DNA of 64,000 nucleotides, from assembly GCA_002841885.1 (NCBI GenBank), contig PHBE01000011.1, forward strand, positions 62,001 to 126,000, given 5' to 3'. This document shows, in pieces, positions 45,468-57,506 of the stretch. The position numbers and the translations under genes were made by a program. Within the stretch, counting starts at the first letter, position 1. Every line of letters starts with the position of its first letter. The notes under the pieces were generated by a model. It did not search any database, was not told the origin of the DNA, and saw nothing but the letters and a program-made list of their open reading frames with translations. The stretch comes from Deltaproteobacteria bacterium HGW-Deltaproteobacteria-18. Lineage in GTDB: Bacteria > Desulfobacterota > Desulfovibrionia > Desulfovibrionales > Desulfomicrobiaceae.

Positions 45468-46244
45468 TTAAGATGCCCTGTATTGCCATGCCGCGATCTC
45501 GAGGCATTGACCGTGATCCACTTCCATAAACGCCCCGTTCAACATGCACGGCCCTTTGGCCAGCTCAAAACGTTGGGGGAGCCCTGTCCGAAATCTGCGT
45601 AAAATTATGTCGTTGTCCATGCCCAGACAGGAATCTTCCGGCCCGCACATCCCAAGGTCCGAGATGTAGCCGGTTATTCCGTCGTAAATGCGCGCGTCGT
45701 TGGTCTGCACATGAGTATGCGTGCCGACCACAGCCTGGACGCGTCCACGCAGCAGATGGGCCAGGGCACGCTTTTCCGAGGTAGCCTCGGCATGCATGTC
45801 GACCACGATCACGGCCCCGGGCGGAGCCTGGACGACCAGGGCCTCGGCAACCGTGAACGGGCAGTCGATGGCTTCCATGAAGGTCCGCCCCTGCAGATTG
45901 ATGACCATGAGCGGCGGAAGGTTGTCACCCAGCTTGTAAACACCTGCGCCACGGCCCGGTGCCGATGCGGGATAGTTGCCCGGACGCAGCAGCCATGGCT
46001 CATTCTCGAGAGCTGGCCGGATGTCGGGAAATTTCCAGACGTGGTTGCCGGTGGTCACGACGTCCACACCGCATCTTTTGAGCTCCTGGGCGCTTTTGGC
46101 CGAGAGCCCAAGGCCTCCCGAAGCATTCTCGCCGTTGGCCAGCACCACATCCAGTTCCAATTCCCGACGCAAACGCGGCAGATGATCCTTAACCATCTGC
46201 CGCCCGCTGTTGCCTACTATGTCACCAAGGAAAAGAAGCCTCAT
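45468..46244 (-). CDS. ymdB: YmdB-type metallophosphoesterase
   Basis: 258 aa. Metal ligands LFLGDIVG (Asp), NGENASGG, TTGNHVW and VDMHAEATSEKRA, HTHVQT, as in the TIGR00282 family, whose Bacillus member is a 2',3'-cyclic nucleotide phosphodiesterase. Start: ATG 46244 gives the usual N-terminus, but it lacks an SD; TTG 46262 is the alternative. It overlaps the 3' end of rny, as in many bacteria. Confidence 0.88.
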   Translation of the reverse strand: MRLLFLGDIVGNSGRQMVKDHLPRLRRELELDVVLANGENASGGLGLSAKSAQELKRCGVDVVTTGNHVWKFPDIRPALENEPWLLRPGNYPASAPGRGAGVYKLGDNLPPLMVINLQGRTFMEAIDCPFTVAEALVVQAPPGAVIVVDMHAEATSEKRALAHLLRGRVQAVVGTHTHVQTNDARIYDGITGYISDLGMCGPEDSCLGMDNDIILRRFRTGLPQRFELAKGPCMLNGAFMEVDHGQCLEIAAWQYRAS

Positions 46245-46251
46245 TCGGGAA

Positions 46252-47811
46252 CTATTTCGCAATGCCTACGGCCCTCTTTTCGCGAATGACAGTTACCCGG
46301 ATCTGGCCGGGATAAGTCATCTTTTCTTCTATCTGCTTGGCGATGTCCTTGCTCAGCATGTAGATCTGGTCGTCGTTGACCGCCTCGCAATCAACCATGA
46401 CCCGGACTTCACGGCCAGCCTGAATGGCGAATGCCCGGCTCACGCCGGTAAAGCCGGTGGCGATCCCCTCGAGTTCCTCAAGGCGCTTCACATAGCTCTC
46501 CAGAAGCTCCTTGCGCGCTCCGGGACGCGCTCCGGAGAGGCTGTCCGCAGCCTGGACCAGTACGGCATAGACTGACTTCGGCGGGACATCCTCATGGTGC
46601 GCGGCAATGGCGTGCACGATTTCGGCGGACTCATTGTATTTCTTGGCCAGATCAGCACCGATGAGCGCATGCGGGCCCTCGACCTCGTGGTCCACGGCCT
46701 TGCCCAGATCATGCAGTAAACCGGCCCGCTTGGCCTTCTTGATATCAAGCCCAAGTTCAGCGGCCATGATTCCGCACAAAAAAGCCACTTCAAGGGAGTG
46801 CTGCAGGACATTCTGGGTGAAACTCGTGCGGAAACGCAGCTGTCCGAGCAGACGGACAATCTCGGGATGAATTCCGTGCACGCCGAGGTCGAAGGTGGCC
46901 TGCTCGCCGATTTCCCGTATCTGGACATCCATCTCCTTTTCGACCTTCTTGACGATGTCCTCGATGCGCGCGGGATGGATGCGTCCATCGCTGATCAATC
47001 TTTCGAGCGACCTCTTCGCCACTTCGCGGCGTAGCGGATTGTACGCGGACAAGATGACGGTTTCCGGCGTATCGTCGATAATCAGGTCCACCCCAGTGGC
47101 CGCTTCGATGGCTCTGATGTTACGACCTTCGCGACCGATAATCCGCCCCTTCATGTCTTCGCTTGGCAGCTCCACGGAGCTGACCGTATGTTCGGAGACG
47201 TAATCGCCCGCATAGCGCTGGACCGCGCTGGCAATGATCATCTGCGCCTTGCGATGCGCGGTCTCCTGCGCCTCGACTTCGATCACGCGCACCATCTTGG
47301 CCGCTTCATGGCGAGCCTTGCTCTCTATTTCCTGCATGAGCCGGGCGCGAGCCTCTTCGGCGGTCAATCCGGAGATTTCCTCCAGGCGGGTCTGCTGGGC
47401 ATCGATCAGTTCCTGCAGCCCCTCTTCCTTCTCCTCAACGGCGCGCTCCTGCTTGGCAACCTTCTTTTCAAGGCTGACCAGCTCGCTTTCCTTCAGGGCC
47501 AGGGATTCCACCTTCTTTTCCAGTCGCTCTTCCTTGGCCTGCAACCTGGCCTCGTTCTTTTTCAGCTCGCGCTCACGATCCTTGGCATCCTGCTCGACTT
47601 CCTTCTTCAGGGCAAAAACCTCGTCCTGAGCCTGGAGCAAAACCTCTTTCTTGTGCGCCTGCGCATCTTTCTTGGCTTCATCCAGAATCCGTTCGGACAA
47701 TTTGCGAGCGTCATCGTTCTCTTGGTCGGTGATATATTTTTTGAACAAAAAACCCGCAACCGCACCGATCCCGGTGCAAATAAAAGCGGTAATTATGATC
47801 TGGCTGGTCAT
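46252..47811 (-). CDS. rny: Ribonuclease Y
   Basis: 519 aa. N-terminal membrane helix ([18 protein letters not shown]), a long Glu/Lys-rich coiled coil (about 30-200), a KH domain ([17 protein letters not shown]), and an HD domain with [12 protein letters not shown]. Initiates mRNA decay at the membrane. ATG 47811 has AGGAG six bases upstream. Confidence 0.95.
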   Translation of the reverse strand: MTSQIIITAFICTGIGAVAGFLFKKYITDQENDDARKLSERILDEAKKDAQAHKKEVLLQAQDEVFALKKEVEQDAKDRERELKKNEARLQAKEERLEKKVESLALKESELVSLEKKVAKQERAVEEKEEGLQELIDAQQTRLEEISGLTAEEARARLMQEIESKARHEAAKMVRVIEVEAQETAHRKAQMIIASAVQRYAGDYVSEHTVSSVELPSEDMKGRIIGREGRNIRAIEAATGVDLIIDDTPETVILSAYNPLRREVAKRSLERLISDGRIHPARIEDIVKKVEKEMDVQIREIGEQATFDLGVHGIHPEIVRLLGQLRFRTSFTQNVLQHSLEVAFLCGIMAAELGLDIKKAKRAGLLHDLGKAVDHEVEGPHALIGADLAKKYNESAEIVHAIAAHHEDVPPKSVYAVLVQAADSLSGARPGARKELLESYVKRLEELEGIATGFTGVSRAFAIQAGREVRVMVDCEAVNDDQIYMLSKDIAKQIEEKMTYPGQIRVTVIREKRAVGIAK

Positions 47812-47949
47812 GGAAACTCCTTGGCACAATATATTTAAGATGGCTGCGCAACGACCATGATACGTCGTTCCTGTCCATAAATCGGACTGACGGAACAACA
47901 GCGCGAGCGCTTAATTTCAATCGGCAAGGAGTGTTCGAGAGACTGGCTT

Positions 47950-48135
47950 TTGGAAGGGGTGAACCAGTTAAAAGCCCCGGAAGGCAGTGTTGGGAATCAT
48001 TTTGAACCTCTTAAGTTAAGAGGGGGTTGGCTACAGTCCATCAGGCTTCTCCGGTTGCCCGAAGCGTGCACACAAGACCGTTGTAAGCTACCCTAATTGC
48101 GCTTTATTGGCTCAAAAACGCATCACCAATCACTG
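47950..48135 (-). ncRNA. ssrS: 6S RNA candidate
   Basis: 345 bases without a gene between zapA and rny. In proteobacteria ssrS lies just downstream of zapA on the same strand. The minus strand holds ACCGGAGAAGCCTGATGGAC, close to the conserved 6S segment with GAGAAGCCT, and several paired elements (CCTCTTAA/TTAAGAGG near 48005-48022). Ends are approximate; a covariance search would settle it. Confidence 0.6.
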
Positions 48136-48156
48136 ACCCTCCAGGGTACTTGTTCA

Positions 48157-48423
48157 CTATTCTTCAGGACTATCTATCTTCGAAAGAAGCTGCTGCAACG
48201 TGCCTTCCAGTTGCGACATCTTCCCTTGATCATGTAAATAATCGTCGGCCAGACTCAACGCCAGGTATGTCAGAAGCCGCTCCTTGCTCATGTGACTGAC
48301 CCGCCCTTCGAGATCCTTGTAGCGCTGATGAACCAAGTCAACAGCTTTGTGAATCCGCTCGGGTGAGACATCGGCCGCGAAGGAAAGATCGAGGCCGAGC
48401 ACTGTCAAATTGTATCCTGGCAT
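48157..48423 (-). CDS. zapA: Cell division protein ZapA
   Basis: 88 aa. ZapA features: the N-terminal LTVLGLDLSFAADVSPER and a long helical end with a coiled coil. It bundles FtsZ at the division site. Its start is a few bases after the stop of the small coiled-coil gene upstream. Confidence 0.85.
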   Translation of the reverse strand: MPGYNLTVLGLDLSFAADVSPERIHKAVDLVHQRYKDLEGRVSHMSKERLLTYLALSLADDYLHDQGKMSQLEGTLQQLLSKIDSPEE

Positions 48424-48426
48424 TAC

Positions 48427-48606
48427 TTAGTTTCTATCAACCTCTTGCAGGCTGTTCAAGATATTTTCCACCCTGGACAGAACGGCCTCTTTGGTCTGCC
48501 GCTCCTGCTCAAGAGACTCTTTTAATTGCATATTCTCAAGTTTCAACGCTTCCTGGCGCTCCAGAAGGAGCGTTATCTTCTCTGTCAACTGATTAAGAAT
48601 ATCCAT
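48427..48606 (-). CDS. ZapB-like short coiled-coil protein
   Basis: 59 aa (start ATG 48606, TAA 48427-48429), with AGGA ahead of it. It is Glu/Lys/Leu-rich, with a heptad-like core (LTEKITLLLERQEALKLENM). The spacing to zapA and the composition suggest a ZapB-like partner of ZapA, though similarity to E. coli ZapB is only in type. Confidence 0.62.
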   Translation of the reverse strand: MDILNQLTEKITLLLERQEALKLENMQLKESLEQERQTKEAVLSRVENILNSLQEVDRN

Positions 48607-48614
48607 GAGTTATC

Positions 48615-49997
48615 CTAGGATTGATGTGATTTTTTCTTGCGGTCCAAATTCAACTGTCTGGCCCTGGCAACGCACAGGGCACCATCCGGAACATCTTTAG
48701 TAACCACTGAACCTGCGGCGACAAGGGCGCCAGCCCCAACGACCACCGGGGCGACCAGCGCGGTATTGCTGCCTATAAAGGCGTTTTCATGAATCTCGGT
48801 GCGATGCTTCCTCGCACCGTCATAATTACAGGTGATAGTCCCCGCACCGATGTTCACCCCTGGGCCGATATCGCTGTCACCCAAGTAGGAAAGATGACCC
48901 GCCTTGGCGCCGGCATGGAGCACCGATTTCTTTACCTCGACGAAGTTGCCCACCCGCGCATCTTCCCCGATATCGGACCCGGGCCTGAGCCGTCCGTAAG
49001 GACCGACGCTTGCCCCGGCGCGGATGTGAGATCCCTCAATATGAGAAAAGGATTTCACTTGGCAAGGACCAAGAATCGAATCCTTGATCCAGCAATGAGA
49101 AGAGATGGACGCCCCCCGCTCAATTCGGGAGCAACCGTAGATCTCGCAAGGCCCCATTATTTCGGCACCGGGCGCAACAACGACGTCGGGCCCAATGAAA
49201 ATCGTTTCGCTGTTGCGAAGAATGACGCCGGAGTCGAGCAGGTTATCCACGATCTTCTGACGCAGAGACTCTTCAAATCGAACCAGTTCCCTTGGTGAAT
49301 TGATGCCGCGCAAAAGATCCGAGCTACCAAATGGCAACCCGACCACAGGCAACCCCTGCACCGCGCAGATAGCGATCATCTGCGTAAGATAATATTCCCG
49401 CTGGACATTATTCTGGTCCATCTTTTCCAGCAGCGGCCCGCAGCGGCATACATCGAACACATATACCCCGGAATTAACCTCGCAAACCTCTCCGCCGTGA
49501 TCCGCGGCAATGAAATCCTTTTCTTCCACTACGCATTCGACGCATCCCTCGGCATCGCGGATGACCCGTCCGTATCCAAAAGGATTTTCCAGATGCAAGG
49601 TCAGCATACCCATGCCTGCATTTTGTGCCGTGCATAAATCCACCAAATCGGAAATGGCATCAGCTGGTACGTGAGGGGTATCACCGTTGAGCACGCAGAG
49701 ATGGGAAATCCCGCTGGCTACGACGTCATCCCAAGCGAGCATGACGGCATGGCCCGTGCCAAGCTGCTCCTCTTGCAAAACAAACTGTCTCTGAGGCTCG
49801 GAAAAGCCGGACTGCACCTGTTGAGCCTGAAAACCGATCACGGTCCAGACCTGTGTTGCGGGCACGCGCGACAAGGCGTCGTATACATAGCCAAGCAGCG
49901 GCTTGCCCAAAACCTCCTGCAAAACCTTGGGTGAATCAGAGTGCATGCGCGTGCCCTTGCCCGCGGCCAAGATGACGTATCCCAATTCTGGCTTCAT
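48615..49997 (-). CDS. glmU: Bifunctional GlmU
   Basis: 460 aa. N-terminal pyrophosphorylase LAAGKGTRMHSDSPK with the metal site LNGDTP; C-terminal beta-helix acetyltransferase (HIEGSHIRAGASVGPYGRLR). Makes UDP-GlcNAc for murein and lipid A. ATG 49997 has GAGGAC upstream. Confidence 0.95.
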   Translation of the reverse strand: MKPELGYVILAAGKGTRMHSDSPKVLQEVLGKPLLGYVYDALSRVPATQVWTVIGFQAQQVQSGFSEPQRQFVLQEEQLGTGHAVMLAWDDVVASGISHLCVLNGDTPHVPADAISDLVDLCTAQNAGMGMLTLHLENPFGYGRVIRDAEGCVECVVEEKDFIAADHGGEVCEVNSGVYVFDVCRCGPLLEKMDQNNVQREYYLTQMIAICAVQGLPVVGLPFGSSDLLRGINSPRELVRFEESLRQKIVDNLLDSGVILRNSETIFIGPDVVVAPGAEIMGPCEIYGCSRIERGASISSHCWIKDSILGPCQVKSFSHIEGSHIRAGASVGPYGRLRPGSDIGEDARVGNFVEVKKSVLHAGAKAGHLSYLGDSDIGPGVNIGAGTITCNYDGARKHRTEIHENAFIGSNTALVAPVVVGAGALVAAGSVVTKDVPDGALCVARARQLNLDRKKKSHQS

Positions 49998-50183
49998 GAT
50001 TGTCCTCAAAAAAAATATTTCGGCTCGGAACTTTAAGTGATGCTCTCACAGGCTTTGCTGTCGCCAGACGTGCCAAAACCAATCAATGGCATGATGTGCG
50101 CAAAGCGCAATCCACTGTTTAAGCCTCGAAAATCTTAATCTTTGTTATCGGGATATTTTATTATTCTCAAGATTCAATAGTCC

Positions 50184-50213
50184 TAAAAAAAGCAGGCTCC
50201 GAAGAGCCTGCTT
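50184..50213 (-). terminator. Terminator of the atp operon
   Basis: Minus strand AGCAGGCTC-ttcg-GAGCCTGCT followed by seven T. It lies 24 bases beyond the atpC stop. Confidence 0.9.
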
Positions 50214-50237
50214 TCTAGATAACGTGATCGGCAGTCA

Positions 50238-50666
50238 TTACATGCGGCAAGTGCCTTCACTAACGGCATTCTGCCGGCATTTCATGCGATGAAGTGCTCT
50301 GGCCAATGCAGCCTGAACGGCTGCGTGATCCAATTTCTCCTGTTGCTGTTTGGTGCGCTGCTCGGCTCTGTCCTGAGCTCTGCGAGCTCTTTCCAGATCG
50401 ATGTCTTCAGCTCTTTCCGCTACTTCGGCAAGAACCGTCACCTTTGCAGGGGAGACTTCAGCAAATCCGCCGGCAACAAAAACGAAGTACTTCTTGCCGT
50501 TGAGTTTGTAGTAAAGGCTCCCGATACCAAGTGCAGAGAGAAACGGGATATGATTGGGCAGGACACCGAATTCGCCATTGATGCCGGGAGCGCCGACGTA
50601 ATCGACCTCTTCCTTGAGCACCATCTTGTCTGGTGTCACTATTTCAAGCGTAATTGTTTTAGCCAT
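50238..50666 (-). CDS. atpC: ATP synthase epsilon subunit
   Basis: 142 aa. The beta-sandwich domain reads [20 protein letters not shown] and GEFGVLPNH, and a C-terminal helical, Gln/Arg-rich end extends beyond the usual length. Inhibitory and coupling subunit of F1. Last gene of the operon. Confidence 0.92.
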   Translation of the reverse strand: MAKTITLEIVTPDKMVLKEEVDYVGAPGINGEFGVLPNHIPFLSALGIGSLYYKLNGKKYFVFVAGGFAEVSPAKVTVLAEVAERAEDIDLERARRAQDRAEQRTKQQQEKLDHAAVQAALARALHRMKCRQNAVSEGTCRM

Positions 50667-50687
50667 ATCAATACCCCAGAGCAAGAA

Positions 50688-52100
<1,413 letters not shown>

Positions 52101-52110
52101 TTATGCCCCC

Positions 52111-52983
52111 TTATCCTTTCAGTGCCTCGGCACCGCCTACGATGTCCATTAATTGGGTGGTGATACTTGCCTGGCGCGCCTTGTTGTAGACTTTGGTCAG
52201 GCTGCCGACCATTTCGTCGCAGTTCTTTGTCGCGTTATCCATGGCCGACATGCGAGCTGCGTGCTCACTGGCCGACGTGTCGAGCAGGCCGCGATACATC
52301 TGAACCTTGACATACCTAGGCAGCAGTTCGGCCAAAAGGCCTTCCACTGACGGTTCAAAGATGTACTCGCTCGAAGCACCGGCCGGAGCCTCCACTTCGG
52401 GCGTTTCGGCGGGGAGAATCTGCGACGATGTCGCTTCCTGCCTCGCGATGTTTACGAACTTTCCGTAAACAACGTGCACCTCGTCAAATTGCCCAGAGAG
52501 ATATCCGTCAATGACGAGATTACCGGTTTCGCTTGCCAGCTGAAAATCGAAATGAGTCATGTTTTCAGCGTAAGCGGTGGCAATCTCGAATGTCGTCTTG
52601 CGGATGAAGTCTCTGCCTTTCTTTCCAATGCAGATAAACTTGACCGTCTTGCCTTCTGCTTCCTTCTGCTTGGCCAACCTGTTGGCCGCATTGCACAAGT
52701 TCGCGTTGAAACTGCCGCACAAACCCTTGTCCGAGGTCACCAGAACGATACCTACGTTCTGAATGACTTCGCGCTTTTCAAGCAGGGGATGCGCGCTGGC
52801 GTCGGCGCGGGAAGCCAGATCGATAAGAATGTCATTGAACTTATCAGCATAGGGACGAAAGCGTTCGATGCGGCTCTGAGCACCGCGCAGCTTTGCGGAA
52901 GCGACCATGTTCATCGCTTTCGTAATCTGCTTGGTCTTCTTTACACCGACGATTTTATTCTGAATGTCCCTGAGTGATGCCAT
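52111..52983 (-). CDS. atpG: ATP synthase gamma subunit
   Basis: 290 aa. N-terminal coiled-coil MASLRDIQNKIVGVKKTKQI and the C-terminal MSAMDNATKNCDEMVGSL and NKARQASITTQLMDIVGGAE. Rotary shaft of F1. Confidence 0.96.
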   Translation of the reverse strand: MASLRDIQNKIVGVKKTKQITKAMNMVASAKLRGAQSRIERFRPYADKFNDILIDLASRADASAHPLLEKREVIQNVGIVLVTSDKGLCGSFNANLCNAANRLAKQKEAEGKTVKFICIGKKGRDFIRKTTFEIATAYAENMTHFDFQLASETGNLVIDGYLSGQFDEVHVVYGKFVNIARQEATSSQILPAETPEVEAPAGASSEYIFEPSVEGLLAELLPRYVKVQMYRGLLDTSASEHAARMSAMDNATKNCDEMVGSLTKVYNKARQASITTQLMDIVGGAEALKG

Positions 52984-53003
52984 TTACGACTCCTTAAACG
53001 ATC

Positions 53004-54512
53004 CTAGGCTTTAAAACCGGCTTTGAACTCATTGATCGCATCAGCCAGCTTCTTTTCGGTTTCACTGCCAAGATCCTTGGTCTGAACAATTTCAGCCAGG
53101 ATGTCGGATTTCTGGTTGCGCATGAACTCAACCAGTTCTTCACCGAAGCGGATGGCGTCTGTAACGGCTACGTCATCAAGGAAGCCACGGGTGCCGGCGT
53201 AAAGAACGGCAACCTGCTCTTCGACGACCATAGGCTTGTACTGGGGCTGCTTGAGCAGCTCGACCAGACGCTCGCCTCGAGTCAGCTTGGTCTTGGTGGC
53301 CTTGTCCAAATCGGAACCGAACTGCGCGAAAGCGGCAAGTTCGCGATACTGGGCGAGATCGAGACGCAGTGTGCCTGCAACCTTCTTCATGGCCTTGATC
53401 TGAGCGGCGCCGCCGACTCGGGATACGGACAGACCGACGTTGATGGCGGGACGGATGCCGGCCATGAACAGGTTGGGCTCAAGATAGACCTGGCCGTCGG
53501 TGATGGAGATAACGTTGGTCGGAATGTATGCCGAAACGTCGCCGGCCTGGGTTTCAATAACAGGCAGGGCGGTCAGGGAACCGGCACCCAGCTTGTCGTT
53601 GACCTTGCAGGAACGCTCCAGAAGTCTGGAGTGGAGATAGAAAACGTCGCCGGGGAAGGCTTCGCGTCCCGGAGGGCGGCGCAGAAGCAGCGACATCTGC
53701 CGGTAGGCGACAGCCTGCTTGGAAAGATCGTCATATACGATCAGTGCGTGCTTGCCGTTGTCACGGTAGAATTCCGCCATGGTGCAACCGCAGTAGGCAG
53801 CGATGAACTGCAGCGGAGCAGGCTCGGAAGCGGTGGAGGAAATGACGGTGGTGTATTCCAAAGCGCCGTTCTGGCGAAGGGCTTCAACCACCTGGGCGAC
53901 AGTGGAACGTTTCTGGCCGATGGCGACATAGAAACAGTGAATGTCACTGTTCTTCTGGGCAATGATGGCATCAACGCCGACTGCGGTCTTACCGACCTGA
54001 CGGTCGCCAATGATCAGTTCGCGCTGGCCGCGGCCGATCGGAGTCATGGCGTCGATGGCCTTCAGACCGGTGTACATGGGCTCATGTACGGACTTACGGG
54101 CGATGATGCCGGGGGCCTTGATTTCAACGTTACGGAACATATCCGTCTGGATCGGTCCCAAACCGTCGATGGGATTGCCCAGGGGGTCGATGACACGGCC
54201 CATGACCGCATCGCCGACGGGAACCTGGAAAATGCGGCCCGTACGTTTAACGATGTCGCCTTCCTTGATGTGTTCCGTTTCGCCGAGAAGGGCGACACCA
54301 ACGGAATCTTCTTCAAGGTTAAGGACCATTCCCATGACGTTACCTGGGAACTCGAGGAGTTCCATTGCCATCGCGTTTTCGCAACCGTAAACGCGGGCGA
54401 TACCGTCACCCACTGACAAGACCACGCCAGTTTCGCTCATCTCAACCTTTTTCTCGTAATTCTTGATCTGGCCTTCGATGATCTGGCTAATTTCTTCTGC
54501 TTTAATCTGCAT
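53004..54512 (-). CDS. atpA: ATP synthase alpha subunit
   Basis: 502 aa. Walker [26 protein letters not shown]-type loop ([20 protein letters not shown]) and conserved [12 protein letters not shown]. Non-catalytic alpha subunit of F1. Confidence 0.97.
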   Translation of the reverse strand: MQIKAEEISQIIEGQIKNYEKKVEMSETGVVLSVGDGIARVYGCENAMAMELLEFPGNVMGMVLNLEEDSVGVALLGETEHIKEGDIVKRTGRIFQVPVGDAVMGRVIDPLGNPIDGLGPIQTDMFRNVEIKAPGIIARKSVHEPMYTGLKAIDAMTPIGRGQRELIIGDRQVGKTAVGVDAIIAQKNSDIHCFYVAIGQKRSTVAQVVEALRQNGALEYTTVISSTASEPAPLQFIAAYCGCTMAEFYRDNGKHALIVYDDLSKQAVAYRQMSLLLRRPPGREAFPGDVFYLHSRLLERSCKVNDKLGAGSLTALPVIETQAGDVSAYIPTNVISITDGQVYLEPNLFMAGIRPAINVGLSVSRVGGAAQIKAMKKVAGTLRLDLAQYRELAAFAQFGSDLDKATKTKLTRGERLVELLKQPQYKPMVVEEQVAVLYAGTRGFLDDVAVTDAIRFGEELVEFMRNQKSDILAEIVQTKDLGSETEKKLADAINEFKAGFKA

Positions 54513-54517
54513 AGCCT

Positions 54518-55072
54518 CTACTCACCCCTTTTGATATTTTCTTTCAAAATTTGCAGCTGAGCGCGAATACTGGCGTCAAGGATCTTGTCACCGATCTTGA
54601 GCATAAGCCCGCCAATAATCTCCTGATCCACTTCGTAATCAAGGACCACTTTCTGGCCCGACTCGCGTTGCAATTTATCGACAACGTTCTTCTGCACAAC
54701 ATCGGAAAGCTTTACAGCCGTCACCAGCTTGCCGCGAAGAACACCCTGGGCTGAATCCAAAAGCGTTCCATAGGATGCGTTGATCTCGGGGAGAAAAGAC
54801 AATCTGTTCTTGTCCGCGAGCAGCAGACAAAAATTCCGGACCATGGCGCAGGGTGCGACCTTGTCCAGAATTTTGGTGATTACCCCTCTCTTTTCTTCCA
54901 CACCAAAAATTGGGTTGCGGAAGATCTTCGTGAGCTCAGGCGCATTCTCCAGGAGTCCAGCCAGCTTGGCCAGGTCGTCGCCATATTGCGCCATCGCACC
55001 CTTTTCGGACTGCGTCTGCGCAACGGCGAACAAAGCCTTGGCGTACCGTCTTGCTACGATATTCCCAGTCAA
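54518..55072 (-). CDS. atpH: ATP synthase delta subunit
   Basis: 184 aa. Starts [17 protein letters not shown] and ends [20 protein letters not shown], both typical of the F1 delta/OSCP subunit that ties F1 to the b stalk. Overlaps atpF by four bases. Confidence 0.94.
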   Translation of the reverse strand: MTGNIVARRYAKALFAVAQTQSEKGAMAQYGDDLAKLAGLLENAPELTKIFRNPIFGVEEKRGVITKILDKVAPCAMVRNFCLLLADKNRLSFLPEINASYGTLLDSAQGVLRGKLVTAVKLSDVVQKNVVDKLQRESGQKVVLDYEVDQEIIGGLMLKIGDKILDASIRAQLQILKENIKRGE

Positions 55073-55638
55073 TTGAGCACCACCTTTTTAAGATATTCGT
55101 TGACCAAATCTTCGTGATCTTTCTTCTTGAGCTGCTTCTTGACAAGATCTTCAGCGGCAATGGTAATCTTTTCGGCCAGTTCTTCACGGATGGCGTCGAT
55201 AGCCAACTTGGCTTCCTGGGCCGCCGAAACTTCAGCCTGAGCCCTGATCTGAACAGCCTGGGCCTCCGCTTTGTCGATAATCGCCTGACGCATGGCTTCA
55301 CCCTGAGCCTTTGCATCATCCAGAATCTTGGCTTTTTCCGCTTCAAGATTCGCGATACTCGCCTCAACTTCGAGCAAACGCTTTTCGGCATCTTCCTTAC
55401 GCTCGTCGAGATCGGCAAGGTCCGTCTCGATCTGCTTGGTGCGCCCGGACAACATGTCCGCGATACGCTTGCCCGCGAACTTATAGATCAAGAACGCGAC
55501 AATGCCGAAATTGATTACGCGATAGAGAAGGTCGAGCAGCTTGTTGGCCCCTCCGCCTTCTCCCTCGCTGGCGAAAGCTATCGCCGCGCAGAGAACCAGT
55601 GCTGCCGTCACCAATCCGACAGTCTTGAACTTTTTCAA
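55069..55638 (-). CDS. atpF: ATP synthase subunit b
   Basis: 189 aa from a TTG at 55638, eight bases after AAGGAGG. It has a membrane-spanning start, first a signal-like hydrophobic segment (VGLVTAALVLCAAIAFA), then VINFGIVAFLIY, and a long charged coiled coil. Peripheral stalk of F0. Pairs with the b' gene upstream. Confidence 0.9.
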   Translation of the reverse strand: MKKFKTVGLVTAALVLCAAIAFASEGEGGGANKLLDLLYRVINFGIVAFLIYKFAGKRIADMLSGRTKQIETDLADLDERKEDAEKRLLEVEASIANLEAEKAKILDDAKAQGEAMRQAIIDKAEAQAVQIRAQAEVSAAQEAKLAIDAIREELAEKITIAAEDLVKKQLKKKDHEDLVNEYLKKVVLN

Positions 55639-55698
55639 AATTCCGCCCTCCTTATATGAAAAAGTAAATCTATGACACATAAGAAAATCCCGTACCTA

Positions 55699-56121
55699 TC
55701 AAGCCTTGCTCAGCACCTTGCTGGCGACGTTCTTGGCATAGGCGGCGACTTCTTGGCGCAGAGCCTTGAGGGCTGTCTGCTTCTGACCGTCGATCTCCTT
55801 TCGGGCGGCGGCGACCTTTTCGGCGGCTTTGGCTCCGGCCTCGGCCAAAACGGAAGACTCAACTGCAAGGCCTTCAGCTTTCAGAGCTACGCGCAGCTGC
55901 TGAGCTTCGACCCGGGCTCCGCTCAAAGCAACCTTGTAGCTCTCAAGCTTGGCCTCCGCCTTGGCGGCGAAATCCTCGATGGAACCCAGCTTTTGACTCA
56001 TGACCTCGGCCCGCTTCTTGATGATCCCCCGGATGGGTCGATACAAGATCAAATTCAAGACCGTCAGGATGACCATAAAGTTCACGAGCTGAACAAAAAA
56101 AGTGTAATCTAGATCAATCAT
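55699..56121 (-). CDS. ATP synthase subunit b'
   Basis: 140 aa, a shorter b-type subunit (b'): YTFFVQLVNFMVILTVLNLI, then a coiled coil rich in Ala, Glu and Lys. First gene of this operon; a and c subunits (atpB, atpE) are not in the window, so they are elsewhere. Confidence 0.88.
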   Translation of the reverse strand: MIDLDYTFFVQLVNFMVILTVLNLILYRPIRGIIKKRAEVMSQKLGSIEDFAAKAEAKLESYKVALSGARVEAQQLRVALKAEGLAVESSVLAEAGAKAAEKVAAARKEIDGQKQTALKALRQEVAAYAKNVASKVLSKA

Positions 56122-56384
56122 GCCGCCCCCTAAAAAGTATGTGAATTTTTGTTCAAAGTCACAGGGCCTCTATCTGATTCCCATTTTCGTGTCAAAATCT
56201 TTTTGGACAAAGCATCAGTAAAATGATTGGCATGGCATGGGTTTTCGGAGTTTGTTCGGAATTTCACGTGTCTAGCTCGCGCATTTCTTTTCGGAAAAAA
56301 AAGTGCCGCGCAATCTGCGTACACACCTTATTTCGGATCCACGGCCATAAAAATTCCGGCCACTCGAAATGAAAAAACCGGAGG

Positions 56385-57494
56385 TCAGCCCTTTTTAAAA
56401 ACGAAACGACGCATGGCCACATTAAGAACGAGCCCGACCATGCAAAAATTGACCACGGACGCACTGCCCCCGTAGCTGATGAAAGGCAGCGGAATCCCGA
56501 CGACGGGCATGATTCCGAGCACCATGCCGATATTGATGAGAATTTGCCAAAAGAAGTAAAAAAAGACCCCGGCCGCGAGATAGCTCCCGAAGTCATCCTT
56601 GGCTTCCATGGTGACAATGTAAATCTGATAGAGAAAGGAGCAGAAGAGAATGAGCAAGATAATGGACCCAAAGAAGCCCCATTCTTCGCCGTAAACGGCA
56701 AAAGCAAAATCCGTATGCTTTTCCGGGAGAAAACGCAGCTGACTCTGAGTGCCTTCCAGGAAGCCCTTACCCCAGAACCCTCCGGATCCAATTGCGATCT
56801 GGGACTGAATGATGTGGTAGCCGGCCCCGAGCGGATCGTTTCCTGGGTCAAGAAAAGTCATGATGCGCTGCTTCTGATAGTCATGCAGAAAAAACCAGCC
56901 AAACGGGACCATGATCGGCAAAACGACAATCAGCACCTTGAAAACCGCGCTGGTGACGCCTTTGAAAAGGATCATGCCGCCCAGAATGAGCAGGATGTTC
57001 AAAGCCGATCCGAGGTCCGGCTGCTTGACAACCAGGACTGCCGGCACCAGCCCGACCAGGAGCGCCTTGCCCAGGTTGATCCAGCCCAGTTTGCCCTCCA
57101 TGCGGGCCATCAGCCTGGCGCCAAGAATCAAAACCGCGATCTTTGTCAGTTCCGTGGGCTGGAGATTGAAAAAACCGAGATCAAGCCATCTCTTGGCTCC
57201 GTAAATGGTTTTTCCGGCAACGCTGACCCCCAGCAGAAGAATCAGACAGAGAATGAAATACGGCCACGAAATGGATTTAAGATGCCGATAGTCAACCAGC
57301 ACCAGCGCAGTCATCACACTCAGCCCGGCCCCGCCCCAAATGAGCTGTTTGTTGAAATACGTATCGATTTCAAGGCCGGAAGCAAGGCGCAGGGTGCTGG
57401 CAGAATACAGGTTCATGACCCCGACGAAAAAAAGTATCGCGGTCAGGATCAAGAGGCCCCAGTTGATATGAAATATGAGTCGTCTGTCGAACAT
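56385..57494 (-). CDS. rodA: Rod-shape peptidoglycan polymerase RodA
   Basis: 369 aa SEDS protein with about ten hydrophobic segments. Typical motifs are WLDLGFFNLQPTELTKIA near the middle and the C-terminal VGIPLPFISYGGSASV. It polymerises lateral-wall glycan with PBP2, encoded next. Confidence 0.95.
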   Translation of the reverse strand: MFDRRLIFHINWGLLILTAILFFVGVMNLYSASTLRLASGLEIDTYFNKQLIWGGAGLSVMTALVLVDYRHLKSISWPYFILCLILLLGVSVAGKTIYGAKRWLDLGFFNLQPTELTKIAVLILGARLMARMEGKLGWINLGKALLVGLVPAVLVVKQPDLGSALNILLILGGMILFKGVTSAVFKVLIVVLPIMVPFGWFFLHDYQKQRIMTFLDPGNDPLGAGYHIIQSQIAIGSGGFWGKGFLEGTQSQLRFLPEKHTDFAFAVYGEEWGFFGSIILLILFCSFLYQIYIVTMEAKDDFGSYLAAGVFFYFFWQILINIGMVLGIMPVVGIPLPFISYGGSASVVNFCMVGLVLNVAMRRFVFKKG

Positions 57495-57506
57495 TACCCT
57501 TCCTGG

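Noticed and set aside
56122-56384. Terminator between rodA and atpF'
   Set aside because: Only a weak GGCC/GGCC pairing; no T run in the right place.
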